This document shows, piece by piece, positions 1 to 12,698 of a stretch of DNA of 64,000 nt. The DNA comes from Trochalopteron elliotii (Eukaryota > Chordata > Aves > Passeriformes > Leiothrichidae), in NCBI GenBank assembly GCA_024734555.1, contig JANPWX010000054.1, forward strand, positions 9,555,619-9,619,618. Direction: 5' to 3'. The translations under genes were made by a program, and so were the position numbers. Numbering within the stretch: position 1 is the stretch's first letter; each line of letters begins with the position of its first letter. The notes below the pieces were generated by a model. It was not told the DNA's origin and did not search any database. It was given only the letters and a program-made list of their open reading frames with translations.

Positions 1-2740
1 GGACTGTGTGTGTAACTGTGCATGATATTTTTGGTTTCATTATTTCCATTTTTAATGGCTCCACAGTGATTAATCCCCTCAACTATTATTTCTGTCGGAA
101 AATATTAAGAAAAGTAGGCTCCTGTTCCAGAAAACACAAGGTAGTTATGAAAAAAATCATTAATAACAACAAAACCCTTTGAAATTAAGACCTTTTCTGA
201 TGTCCATGTTTCTCTGACTCCTATATCAGACTTCTGTTGAAAATTTCAACCTTATAATTTAAAATAAATGATAAATATTTGTATTTTTATGTTGTTGCAT
301 AGTCCACATTCTTTCTTAGCATTTAATGTGTTCTGGTTTATAAATACGAGCTATTACAGGAATCCACAGTACTTACTAATTGGAACAGCTTTGTTTATTC
401 ATTGAGTTTGAAATAAAGTGGCCTGTCAGCCAAAGTATACAGTTCTACCCCCAGCACTGGGAACATTGCATTTGCTTGCACGCATGCTGACTCTAATGGA
501 GTCAAAGGAGCTCTGGGTCATTCATGGTACATTAGTTTAGTTTGGGTGTGGAGTCATTTTTAAGATTACAGAAAAGACCTCGATATGTGTGTTCTATATT
601 TAGAATTAAAAACCTAGAGAAAGTCATGTGCCATCTTAACAGGGGATTCACGTCCATAAGGTGTATGGAATTGCCTTGAGTACATTGAAGTGCTGAGGGC
701 TTTTTTTAAATATGGCTCCTTCAGTTCACCTCTTCAACAACTTTTTGGAGTTGGCACTTAAATTTGATGTTCACTTAAGTATCTTGAGCTGATCACCCGA
801 AAATTTTGTTTTCAGGTATTTTTGAAGGCTCTTGCAATCTATACATATTTTCTTTATTAGTCCTTCAAAAGCCTACTATAGAATAAGATTTTGTGGTTTT
901 AAGCATTTTATAGATGTATGGAAAGTCATGCACTAAAAGAATTCACAACTCAACTAATGCACCATTATTTGGTAGGAAAGAAAATGAGAAACTAAGTTAT
1001 GGGAAGTTCAGTTGGCAGAGCAAAGTAATAAAAATTAAATATAGAAAAATGTGATCAATGACACTAAGATAAAGATTTCCCAAATAGTTTTCATCAGCTG
1101 CAAAGTCAGTTCCTGTGTATTTCTGCCCTATCAACTCATAGACATCTGCCCACCTAAGAGATATCACAAATATTGACAAATTGCAATCTTCAGTCTCAAA
1201 GATGACATCTATCACAAACAGTCGTTGCTGTGGTATGATATGGAGGTAATTTCTGTGGATATCAGGGGTTTGTGTTTGACTGAGTTCCTCCATTTGAGAC
1301 ATTGTAAATCAAGAGTTGTTTGCTTTCCACTGATACATGGTATTAGCATTCTAGCTGGAATGTTTACTGGCTGCCAAAAATGTGTTTATATGGTACTTCT
1401 TTACAGACCACAACACTTGAGAAGTGAAACTTCAGACTTTTTAAAAATACATCCATACTTAACAGCACCATCTGCTTCTTCCCAGCTTTAACACTATTAT
1501 CAGCCATTATCTTTCAATTCCTGGAATTAGTTTCTCCACCAGAAGAAAATCTGGATTATTGTTCTTTGAACTACCATCAGTCAGTACTGAAAATGTTACA
1601 GAATCTTTTCTAAGTCCGATATTTTACAGATCCTGCATTTTTCAAGCAAAATGTTATTCAATGTAACTTGAAGTGTCAAAAAGGAGCCCACTTAGGAAAA
1701 ACATTAAACAGTTTTCCTTTCCTGTGTGCAAGACAGAGTCCAGCAGCTGGTAATGGTAAGAGTGTCTTAATCTGATCACTGTGAAATTATGAACAAATTT
1801 GAAATTGTAATTATTTGGAATAAGGACTGCTACAGAATACAGATGTTAGAGTAACCAAGGCCCATTTTTTTTTTTAAGAAAATTACAAGTGTCTTCATGT
1901 GCTGATTTGTGATGATAGATGTTGTGAGTCAGTAGCAAACCCCCCCGAACTTCTGTAGAATTCCTGCCCCTGAACTAGAAAGATGGTTAAAGAACTTCTT
2001 CCAGCATATAAATTTCTATCATTACGCCCTTAAACCTATACAAAGTTAATTCAGCTAAGATTTCTCATGTGCCAAATATCCAAAGGGATAGATAAATTTC
2101 AACAATTCTTCTGCCATCAGTACTTTATTTTCATTTTGATATGTCCAAGAAGATAAGGAGAAAAGGCTAAGGATCTGCTTGTCTTTCTCTTGCCCTCAGA
2201 GGGTGAATGACTGAAGATTGCCCTTTAGCTAATTTGATACTAATAGAAAATACTAAATGAATTTCAACATGTTTTTCTTTGAGAAGAAAAAAATCCTTCC
2301 CCAGGCACTTAACAAGCGTAATACAAGAATAATTAGGAAATGTAAAGTGAGCAGTTTTCCTCTGCTCTACACACACAAAGACTTCTCAAAGTCAGTGGAG
2401 ATTAAGATGGGCAAGTTGGAAAAGGCAAATACCATCCTGCTGGGACAAGTGGAGGTACAATAGAGATGCTAGTGCTCGCTAGAAAGAGTGGAGAAGTATG
2501 TTTGGGACCTGCTGGGAGGAAGCAGGAATTTTATTAATTTTAATGAAAACAGCATCATTCTGAAGTCTAGATGAATATTTAGACCTTTTGGACCATGGAG
2601 GTGAAGTACTAACTTCCAGAATGTTTATGATTTTGCCAGGATTAAGTTAAATTGAAATTATGCTATCTGCTTTCCTCACTGGTTAAAAATGTACTTGCTC
2701 TTCTTCCACGATGAGCTGCTTGCTCTGGTACCACTCATTA
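1..2740. other. AT-rich non-coding DNA, left edge
   Basis: No exon, RNA gene or repeat family is recognised here. Open frames are short and begin and end without splice or similarity support. The longest is a 101-codon frame on the minus strand at 997-1302, which resembles nothing I know. Composition is low in CpG, as expected for vertebrate intergenic or intronic DNA. It may be intergenic, or an intron of a gene whose exons lie outside the window; the sequence does not decide this. Confidence 0.6.
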
Positions 2741-3365
2741 AATCACAGAGTCATAAGTTGGGAAGAACCTTAAAGATAATCTTGTTCCAACCCCATCTGC
2801 CACTGGTAGGGACACCTTCCACTAGACCAAGTTGCTCAGAGCCCCATCCAGCCTGGCCTTGCACACTTCCATGGACGAGGCACCTACAGCATTTCTGGCC
2901 AATTTTTTCTAGTGCCTCACCATCCTCACAGTAGATAATTTCTTTCTAATATCTAATCTAAACGTACTCCCTTTCAGTCTGAAGCCATTCCCCCTTTTTC
3001 TGTCAGTACATGCCCTTGTAAAATGTCCCTGTCTCTCTTCCTTGTGGACTCCCTTCAAGTACTGGTAGGTAACCCCAAAGTTGTTTTTTTTTTCCAGGCT
3101 AAACAGTCCCAATTCTCTCAGCCTTTCCTTGCAGCAGAGCTGCTCCACTCCTCTGACCATCTTGGTGGCCTTCTCTGGACTTGTTCCAACAGGTGATGTC
3201 CTTGCTGAGCTGGGCACTCCAGAGCTGGATGCAGTACTCCAGGTGGGCTCTCACCAGAGCCGAGCAGAGCAGGCAATCACCTCCCTCCACTTCCTGCCCA
3301 CACTGCTTTGGATGCAACCAGGACATGGTTGGTTTTCTGGGCTGCAAGTGCTCATTGCCAGGTCT
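2741..3365 (-). mobile_element. CR1 LINE fragment, 5'-truncated, 3' part of ORF2 plus 3' UTR
   Basis: This is the 3' end of a CR1 non-LTR retrotransposon in reverse orientation. On the minus strand the translation shows hallmarks of the reverse-transcriptase C-terminus in order: a stretch like VRAHLEYCIQLWS (about 3230-3275), then RLRELGLFSLEK, then DRKRGNGFRLK and FRLDIRKK (to about 2950). The first block is in one frame and the rest in another, so the ORF carries at least one frameshift and is dead. Towards 2741 follows the typical CR1 3' UTR, with the familiar text about 'cactagaccaagttgctcag' on the + strand, ending at an ATTCTATG-like tail remnant near 2741-2755 (aatcacagagtcat). The 5' truncation near 3365 is normal for LINE copies made by target-primed reverse transcription. 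The subfamily was not assigned. The element supports a bird or other sauropsid source. Confidence 0.9.
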
Positions 3366-6300
3366 CCCACTCCTTCTTGTGTAAAGCCCCTTTCTCTTTT
3401 CTCTCAGGGTTGTGTTGTCCATTATTCTATCCTTAGCCCTCTTTCATTCTAACATAGTAATACCAGCACAAAGATTTATACTAGTATAGAAATATTATTA
3501 AAAATTCTACTTGCTTGTCATTGGTAAATCTTTCTAATGGAACCTGAAAATTTCTTCTAATCTGAAATTTTGAAAAGTTAAAATCTTTAAGTCTTACAGA
3601 AGTATTCCTAGGTTGTACATAATACTAATCCTCTTGCAACTCTCAGAGAAGAGTAATGGACAGGTGCTCTTGCATATTTCATAGCTTTTCTTCACCAAGA
3701 GCACAGGATTTATGTATGTTAAAACCTCTTGATTTCTGAGAACAATCAATGCTAATTAAACTTGAACCATTTATTTGATGCCCCAGAAAGTTCTTACTGG
3801 CAGACTTGAGCATAATGAATTCCTGTATTGCTTGGAGCTCTGTGTTCTGCCCATGCAACAGACCTGTCTCTTCTCTTTAACAATATTAAAAGCCTGTGTG
3901 CTTTACTGTCCTTGTCAGGAGCTAATCTATAGGATTATTTTGTTGTTGCTGACATGCACAAATAGAATCTGACACTTGCAGCCACACGGCTGTGTGAGGT
4001 TTACCCATCCAAAATCTTTCAAGAGATAGATTTTTGTTCTTAAATACATACATTAAAATCTACATTTGAGTTTCTTATATATAAAATATGCAGAACTAAG
4101 CTCTGAGATTCAGTCATATAAACTGGGGAAAGAAGAAAAGTATTTAGATTAACTTCTTGCATTAATTTCTTTTGATGTTTCATAGATACCTAAATGTATA
4201 GTGAGAGTCTGCTATGCATCATCTTTTAGTATCAGTGTTTCTGTTGATGCCAAGAGACTTGTAAATCAGATCTTGAAGTGCCTATATTAGCAATAGACTT
4301 CATGATGTGCCTGATCTGGATAAGAAAATTGGATATAACATCATGCAGGTACAGCTCTGTGAGCAACCTTCCCCATATTTGTGGACTGAGTGACCCATGA
4401 TAAAAATCAAGATGAAAATCAAGCTATAGAGATGTACCTCTTTTGACAGTACTGGTGCCAGAGCAAGCACGGACTGAGTTTTCCATCCAGTTATCAAAGA
4501 ATTCAAAATCTGAGTCTTACAGGAAAGAGATATTGATTTAGTTGTACCAAACACAGGATCTGAAAAATAAGGCTCCCCTTGAAGCACTTCTCGACATTTC
4601 AAATATATGGGAAACAGCACGGCTCTCCTGAGGCATGTTAGAGTTCCTCCTTAGAAGCCATTCCTTCCATATGGCTTCTTCTCAGGTGTCACCTTATCTG
4701 AACTTGAGGCCACACAGGAGTATAGGCCCCATGCTTGCAACCCATATGACTCATTCCTCAGAAACAACATAAAACAAAGCTTTAGCTATATATGCCCCTT
4801 TGTGACTTTGCTTTTCCCCACGGGAGCCAAAGGATTGCAATAGCGTGAGCAAGAGGACTGCCTAACATCAGTCAGGTTTTCAACATATTTTTCAGCTGCT
4901 TCCTTTATTTACACTATTGTAAATAAGTTTATGCAATCGTGACTTGACGCTAAGTCTCTCTTGCTTTACATAACTGCGGGCTGCCTTTCCTAACAAAGTA
5001 GGATGTGACTTAAGTAGCCTTTTAGACTGAATAGACTGTCAGCCTTGTAGGGTCATCTTTATTCATTTCCTCTACACAAATGCTGCATTCCGTACATTGA
5101 GGCCTCTTTGGGTCTGTTATATGCAGTTTGTTAATGACTATTAACCATCAGTCAAATTGCATTTTTTCTTTGCTTTGAATTTACATCTCAGGTCTTGACT
5201 GACCTATCCACATTCCTCCACTAACTTTGTGATTTTGTTTTAAGTTTTTTTCCCTTTGGCCTGCCTTTTTTGGTGCCCCACTTCTGTGGCATTGAAGCCT
5301 GATTACTTGTCACTTGTGCTGTTTCAAAGACTCATTTGCATTGGTATGATGGATTGTGTTTGATCCTGTATCCACATGTGCCCAATTTCAGTTAATTTAA
5401 ATTCCTTTAAAAGGAACTGGAGCAAAATACAGAAGTTCGAAAAAACATTTGCTACATTCAGTTCCAAAAAATTGTTTTAGCTACATGGTGAGGTTTGAAA
5501 ACCCACTAAAGCGACACATAAGCCTTTGAAGGATGAAATTAGTAAACTGAAATACTAATTTTTACAGGGATTAAGAGGTAAAATATTACAAATAATCCAG
5601 AAAAGGGTTAATGCTGTAAAATCAAACAAAAGAATCACGTGCCAGCTAAAGTTTATTGGGAAAGAGAAGCTAGTGGTTGATTTGGTTAGCCTAGAGGATC
5701 ACAAGATGTTAGGAAACATGGGGAAATATAGACAATTTCTGTGACTGCAAACCAACTTTCTGTATCTATCTTCTTTATTGATTTTGGAGATGCATCTATC
5801 TTAGACATACTTTCTCCTTGTAATGCACATAAAAAAATATATCAAAAAGAGGGGTGCCTGATCAAACCAGTAGTTCAGAAAGAAATAGTGCTGATAGGAG
5901 GTAAGCAGCATCTCAAACTTCTGAATTAACTTTAATATGAAGTACAGGAATGTTAAAAACGATGCTGCTCCTCAATTAAAATTGGTGCCGATGGGGATCA
6001 GAATTAGTAATCAGTGTTCTTGTATTGAAAAATACTCCAAGGCTAACTTGGTATTTTATATCACAAAACTTTACCTTTATTCCCAACAATTTTTTGAAAC
6101 TGTAGCTCCAATAGAGAGAACATTGGAAGATGATGTTCTCAAAGTATGAAAGAAAACAAGTTTTGCAAGGGTAAATCTTACTTCTCTTATTTGACTGTGT
6201 CAGTAGAGTGAGGAATGAATATGAATGAAGTTATATAGTTTAATGTTTTAGAATTTTGACTTTAATATGCTGAAGAAATTGAATAATCTTGTGGTAAGAA

Positions 6301-9300
6301 CCAAAAAAATATTTAGAATGGAATAAAATAAGTAACTTTTTGGACCTTCTGTTGTTTTTCCTGCATATTGGCGTGGCTACTCTGATGGCATTGATGTAGA
6401 ACTACACCATGATTATACGGGTTTGTTCTGTAATGGAAATAGTCTTTCAGATCTGGCTGCAGCTCTTGGTATTTCTGTTAACTGCTTGTGGAATTCATGG
6501 CAAAGCTGCATAATTCAGGGACATGTTCAGAGACTTAGCCCAACCTAGGAAATAAAATAATCCTCCCATAAATTATGAGTATATGGAGAAAGTTGTCACA
6601 TTGTTTTCTTGACTAATTTTAAAAGTTCAGTAGTTTTGATCAGACAGGACTTTCTCTTTTTTGTATTAGATACAGTGTGATAGTTTGAAGTACCTTGGCA
6701 CTATGCAATGTAAATGTATTATTATAACAGTATGCTAGAGAAAAAATGTGTTGAAGAGGACAAATGGAGTTTGGTGAATCAACATTGCAAATACTGTAAC
6801 ACATAGAAGCTCAGTAGTTTGTGAGATTTCATTCAAATAATTCTCAGGTACTTATGAAAATGTTGTGATATGTTCACATGACCCACTGACTAGATATGAA
6901 GAAATCAGAAGTGACTCATTAAATATTTGCAAACCAAAAATGCCTTCAGTGTGAATGTTAAAACCAAACCCATTTACAGTGCAGTCTGTCCTTTACAGGG
7001 CTGTAAGAGACCTTTTGTTGTATGTAAAAGCATGGGATTTTTGGGGTAGCCATTGATACAGTTACTATGATAAACCACCCTGTAGCATCTTTTGTTCCCA
7101 GATACCAGTGATACAGGGGAAAAATACAAGTTTCAGACCTTTGCCTTTGAAAGGGGCATTCAGAAATACTCTGTCAAAAGCTAAGATATGCTCTTAAGAT
7201 TCTGAGATGAATCTGAATTTTACTAGTTGAATTTCTGTGCAAGTGAAGCAACTTTTCCTTGCCTTTGTCAAATGAACTTGGGTTTGGTGAATCTCAAGAG
7301 GCATAAATGGCCTACTGGGATGAAGCTGACATGCTTATAAGTTACTTGTCTTCATCTTAGTTCAACATGTTAACCAGTGGAGTTCTGTATTTCCTAAACT
7401 TGGTTACTTGTTATCTGAGATTGCCCAAGAATCATTTGAAGGGGTTTTATAAAAAAAGATGATAAAATCTCCAAGTCTGTCTTTTCTCCAGGATATAATG
7501 CAGATGTGCAGTAGTTTACTCAGGATTTTAAAGAGCTCTCCATGAGTCAACGTCTCCAGTATTGTTCTTGGCCCTTTTTTCAGAGCTGAGGTTGCTGAGG
7601 GTCCATCCTCTGTAACCTCTGGTTTTCTGTTTTTCATTACTTTGGAGGCCTCTTTAGAAAACCATTCCTGTTTGAAAATTTGTCTATTAATATGTTTGCC
7701 TTTAAGAACATAGCATGTCTTTGAAATTTCTTGTATGTTAACAAATTCTGTCAGATCAGGAGAGGCAGATAGGAAAGTTCATTCTGAGTGGTTATTTCAA
7801 ATGCAGAAAGGTGAATAAAAGCCTCTGTGTTACCACACCAGTATTTTGTTTCTTACAAGTATCTTCATCAAATTGAATGGAGGACAACTGTCTTTTCAGA
7901 CAGATTTTTACAGGCAGTAAAAGCTCTGTGCTGCTTGTCTCTCTTATCCAGCCAAGAACCCAAGATTTCCCTGGCTGCAGGATTATGTCCATGTTCCCTG
8001 TAAGAATCCTAGTTCTCCTACTGCTTGTAGTGCTTGCACTGTGTAAATCTCATTCCTTAGCAGATGGTGGGAATGTCTATTTTTTTCTCTTCTGCAGCCT
8101 GCTCTTTGCAGAATTGCAATCAGGAATTGATGTTCAATCCCTTGATCCCAGTATCCTGAACCCTGAGTAAGGAGATTATGTATACTTTATTTCTCTCTTA
8201 TTTTGAATCCTTCGTCAGCATAAAAATGCTCTCATAAGGATTTTCATTCTAGTAATACTTCCACATGTGGAAATGGATCTTTAATTTCAGATGTTCTCAT
8301 GAAGAAAATGTAATTATTGAATCTAAATGTCTTTTACCTTATGCAAATCATTGAAGATCTTTTAGAAATTAAGAAGTCAATTTTAAAAATGAAAGAAAAT
8401 GAGGATTGTGTTTTTCCTGGGTTTTGGATCTTTTTGAGATTTTATGGCTACTAGAAGCATCTTCCAAATAATGCCAAAATAAAACACTGATAAAGTACTG
8501 TTAATTTTAAAAGCTGTGTGTAACAACAGGATTATCTTATATGCTTTCTACTTAAGCATTCTCTACAACATACTACTTAACCAAGTCCCTATTTTTTTAT
8601 GTATTGACAAGGAAAATAATGTTTTGAGATATATCTGTTTAGTGACTTTTATTTGACAGTCATGGTTTTAAACTTCAATATTCCCAGGAAATAAGGACTG
8701 AGGCTTAGGGAAGTTAAATAAACCTGCAGTCATACCAAATTAAATAGTTTAACTAGTTCCTAGGTTTCTGAAGGCAGTGTGTCTCACTGAGGCTTTGGGC
8801 TGTGCAATGGATTATAATGTTAGGCAAGGAATTAATTTATGGAAGGAATAATGTTACAAAGATTTGAGGTTAGTGTGTCAAAGACTTAACCATTTCCATA
8901 ATAGGCATAAACCAGAGGATTTTTTTTTAGTGTTGTACAGAGAAGGAACCTGTGTTAAAGAGGAAGAGAATGATTTCCTTGAGGTTCTTTTTTTCCCATG
9001 TTAGTATTTTTGTTTCTACATATCATAACAGGAATTGGTAACATTCACATCCACATGGTCTTATGAGAAGGATGTCATCTGAGGGGCAGAGAGTTGTACA
9101 TAAATTTTTAGACTTGTTTTTTTTTTTTTATAGTCTTAAGTTTAGGAATGATCTAGCTGCAATAAATGATTAAATAATAAACATTCATTCCATTAAATGA
9201 TAAAAATTATATTCAAAGGAACCTTGGGTTCATCCCTTGTCCAAAAGCAGGGTCATTCTATCTGTGACATTGTTTCACCTGCTTTAAAAAACCCATGATA

Positions 9301-12300
9301 ATAGAGGCAGTATATGTTCCTCATCAATTTATTGTGGTGAAAGCAGGCACTGCAACTGAAATCCATTAGTTGTTGTCCTGTCTACCATGGGCATTTAAAC
9401 ATTTCATTTCTAGACTCCTCATGTACTGTAAGACTTGTATGGCATCCCCCCTCTTGCCTGTGCCTGTGACTGGTGTGGTGTGTCTGATCTCTGCCCACAG
9501 GCAGCGTTTCCTGAACCCCTGAATGCATCAATTGGGTTCCTTGTGTCTCCTACTGCTGTGTGCCCTTCTTGGCACTTGGAGCCACCCTCAGTGCTTCAGC
9601 TGAGGCTTTACAAGGGCCCAAGTGGATGGTGAAGTAGGATTATTTCCTGTGTTGTTCAGGCCATACTCCCATGTAGACAATCAGTACAATCCCTGCTGTT
9701 TTCACAACACCATGATGTTGTTGACTCATCTGTGAATGATTATAACCATCTGTGGATCTCTTCCCACAGAACTGCTGCTGAGACAGTAGGATCCCAGCCA
9801 GTGCCATCTTCTTATTGAAGCTCATTTTCTTCTATTTACCAGAAGAGATTATTATTTTTAAAAATTGTTTCCTTAGTTTGCCAAAATTTCCAAAATTATA
9901 ACCTGATCTTCACCAGTTTTGAGTCCTGCATATTGAATAATGATAATGATAGTTTATCCTTCTTGCTGTTTTAAAAATATTGAACAGTCCTGGGTCAAAG
10001 GCAAACTAGTTTTTAAAACCCTACCCGGTGAAACCCCAACCCACATCAACTCTATGGCAATTAAAATGAAAACAAGAAAAACAAGTTTATCTGGTTTGCT
10101 CTGAAGAACATCTACTGTGCCAGGATAAGAAATCTGGTACTTGTTGATGGTGCAGGCCAGCCTGCAGAGGCTGTGCTATCTGTGACCAAGGAAAGGAATG
10201 TGGATAGCATCCTCCCTGCACAAAAGGAAATTGAGGTGTGGCTCTAGATGGTCACTGTGATGGCCCTTCTCTTCATGGTGGGCAGACTGAACTACAGAGG
10301 TTGACACAGAGGGGTCACATATTCTTTCACGAGTCTACAGGCACCACAGTGGAATAAGACAATGGCGGGCTCACATTCTCTATCCATAATCCCCATTAAA
10401 AGAGTGAGACTATTTAGCATTGTTACTATAGTTCATCTGATGTTCAGTACCATTAAGTTACCAGTCTTAACACTTAATATATGAGGGATAAAAAGGAGGA
10501 GGAAGCTGGGAGTTTCCCTGACAGTTTTGGGGATGCGTACCAATTTGCTCAGTGCTGTGTGTGTAGCGGGGATTTCTCTAATAGACAGAAATTGAAATCC
10601 AGTGTTCTGTGTTCTCTTTTGGCTCTTTCTACACTCCCTCAGTTTAGGGAAGTTAATACTTCTGTGTTTGTTTTTTCCTATATGACTGAAGTGATACAGA
10701 AATGTGAAAATGAAAGGGAGGTTTGAGAGGTCGTTGCTGAGGTATCATTAGTTATACATTCCTGAGACATATTTGTGTTCAAACCTCTGGTGAATGGAAC
10801 CTGCACAGCCAACTTCTTCTAGAGCTTTTTCCTGCAGTGTTTGTACTAACCCTCTGCTTCCACATACTATACTTACTTCTTGTTTTCCCTGCCATTAAAG
10901 ATGGAGAAAATTGCATCACTATTCTTTTAATAGCATCTACAAACCTTAGACCTTGCTTTTTCCTCATGGTCCTTCATGGTTGTATCTTTTCCAGATGCTG
11001 TCACCCCGATTTCTTCAACCTTTTCTTTTAGGCTATGTTTTTTAGTTGAGTCAGCATTTATGTTGCCTTTCTCTGGTCTTTGTCCAGTTTGCCTTCATCT
11101 TTATTTTGCTTGTCTTCAAAGCAATGCATATTGTTCTTCACCAACATTCAGAAGCACTGATTTTCACCTCGACTGTCTAATCCACAAGGAAACTGTAAAT
11201 TTAGAATAAGCTGAGATTTCCTTTTCTTTTTTTTTCCTTTTTTTTTTTTTGTAGCCATCTTGATGTAACTACTTTATAATCAGGTCAGTATGGTAGGAGA
11301 GCAGTGTGAAATTAAAATGCAAATTGTCTTAATTCAAGGAAGCATTTTTTTTCAGACCTGTCTGTAAGTCACATGTGTTGAAAATGAAAAATCTGCTTAA
11401 ATGCATTTCTTAACCAGAGTTTATGCATTTGAAGTATTTTAATTGGAAGAAAAAAAATCTGTAGTGTTTATGCTTCATCATGATACTGTGTAACCCTGGC
11501 AGTTTTCAGAACTTCTCCTCAAATTCTTGTTTATCACATATTGACTGTGATAGACTGGAAATAATTCGTTTATTTTTAGCAGCTTGCCCACACAATCATG
11601 CAAATCTAGAGGATAAAGTTGCCAAAACTTCTAAACATAAATACCCTGGACTTGATTCTGCAACAGATGGAAAAGTGCCAGAACTACCACTGACATGAGG
11701 GCAGCCTGACATTTGGGGTGAAAGTAATTTATTGTAGAGTGGTTACAATGTAGTGAACAGAGGGTTTGCATTTGGGGAAATTTGTGTTGCCTTATTCCAT
11801 ATTTCGCTCTCACAGTCGTGACTGTCAGCTAACCAAAAACAGGGGGTGAGACAATAAAACAGCTTAATGAAGGATGGATAAGATTTTTCTGTTCATGTTC
11901 AAGTTTTTTTATTCATAGGTTACATTTTAAAAACCACTTTTCGCTTTCCTGCCACCCTTTCTTTTGAGAATAGACATTGTATCATCAATGACTTACTTCC
12001 AAATATTGCCCCACCACCTTTTCACAGTGGATATTGTGTATTTCATGTTCTCCTTAGTCACAGGCTGTCACTTCTTTTCACAGAAATGGGGAGGAAGACA
12101 TCAAATCACAACACATTTGAACCCCCTCCCCATCCCCCAAGGGCATATTTTTACAGAAAGAGCTGGCAGCATTTCAGAGTTCATAGAATTTTTCCTTTCC
12201 CTATGGGTTGAATCAGACCTTGGCCAAGAAAACCCAGTCATTAAAAACAGGCCGTTGTAATAGCAATGCAGCTGTCAGATGTAACATTAGGCTGTGGGTG

Positions 12301-12630
12301 GGATTGTAGGTGGCTCTTCCAAGTAATTGTATTGTTACTGCATTGTTAATGAAGAGCTTAGGGATAAGGCTGAGAGAACATGACCCTTAAGAGACCACGT
12401 GTCCTCCCATGTACAAGCCTGTTACACTTACCCAGAGAATGTGCCAAATTTGCTTGCCCTAAGTTTTGTCATCCAAGCCATGATGCAGGCACTGTTGCTC
12501 AGTGGCAGTTCTGACATCACTGTTACTGAGAGGAATCCACGTCGTGCAGACGTGGCGCTGGAGCGGGTGCGGAGGTGTGTTAATGCTGCCCTCACCCCAT
12601 GGTAACAGTGTGCTGGAGCACAAACTAGTG
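3366..12630. other. AT-rich non-coding DNA without recognisable genes
   Basis: I see no convincing exon in this 9-kb stretch. It contains scattered homopolymer tracts (for example T-runs near 9117-9130 and 11221-11250). A TATA-like word occurs near 4784-4792 with an AP-1-like TGACTCA about 35 bases upstream, but no coding sequence follows. Open frames at 5741-6149, 7877-8170 and 9435-9632 are short and have no family signature that survives inspection. Confidence 0.55.
11221..11250. repeat. Interrupted poly-T tract
   Basis: A near-pure pyrimidine tract (T with three C interruptions). Read on the minus strand it could be the A-tail of an old retrotransposed copy, but no element is recognisable beside it. 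Confidence 0.8.
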
Positions 12631-12698
12631 AACAACTGTTACCAACTAATGCAGGCAAGCTCAGAACAACCTGTTACCAACTAATGCAGGAAGCTCAG
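12631..12698. repeat. Two-copy 34-bp tandem duplication
   Basis: Two adjacent 34-base copies (12631-12664 and 12665-12698) share aacaac, tgttaccaactaatgcagg and aagctcag. They differ by two compensating single-base C indels: copy 1 has an extra C before aagctcag, copy 2 an extra C before tgttacc. An inverted match to the core (ggtaacag) lies just upstream at 12601-12608. This looks like a recent local slippage or duplication event. Confidence 0.9.

Noticed and set aside
5741..6149. A phrase FIDFGDAS in a short + strand frame, reminiscent of a Tudor-domain core, followed by a second frame
   Set aside because: Only one short motif matches, no flanking Tudor structure is evident, and stops interrupt the region. 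Chance or an unrecognisable relic is more likely.
10020..10330. Segment that reads like broken protein-coding or retroelement sequence in several frames
   Set aside because: No consistent frame or family motif could be followed for more than a few residues.
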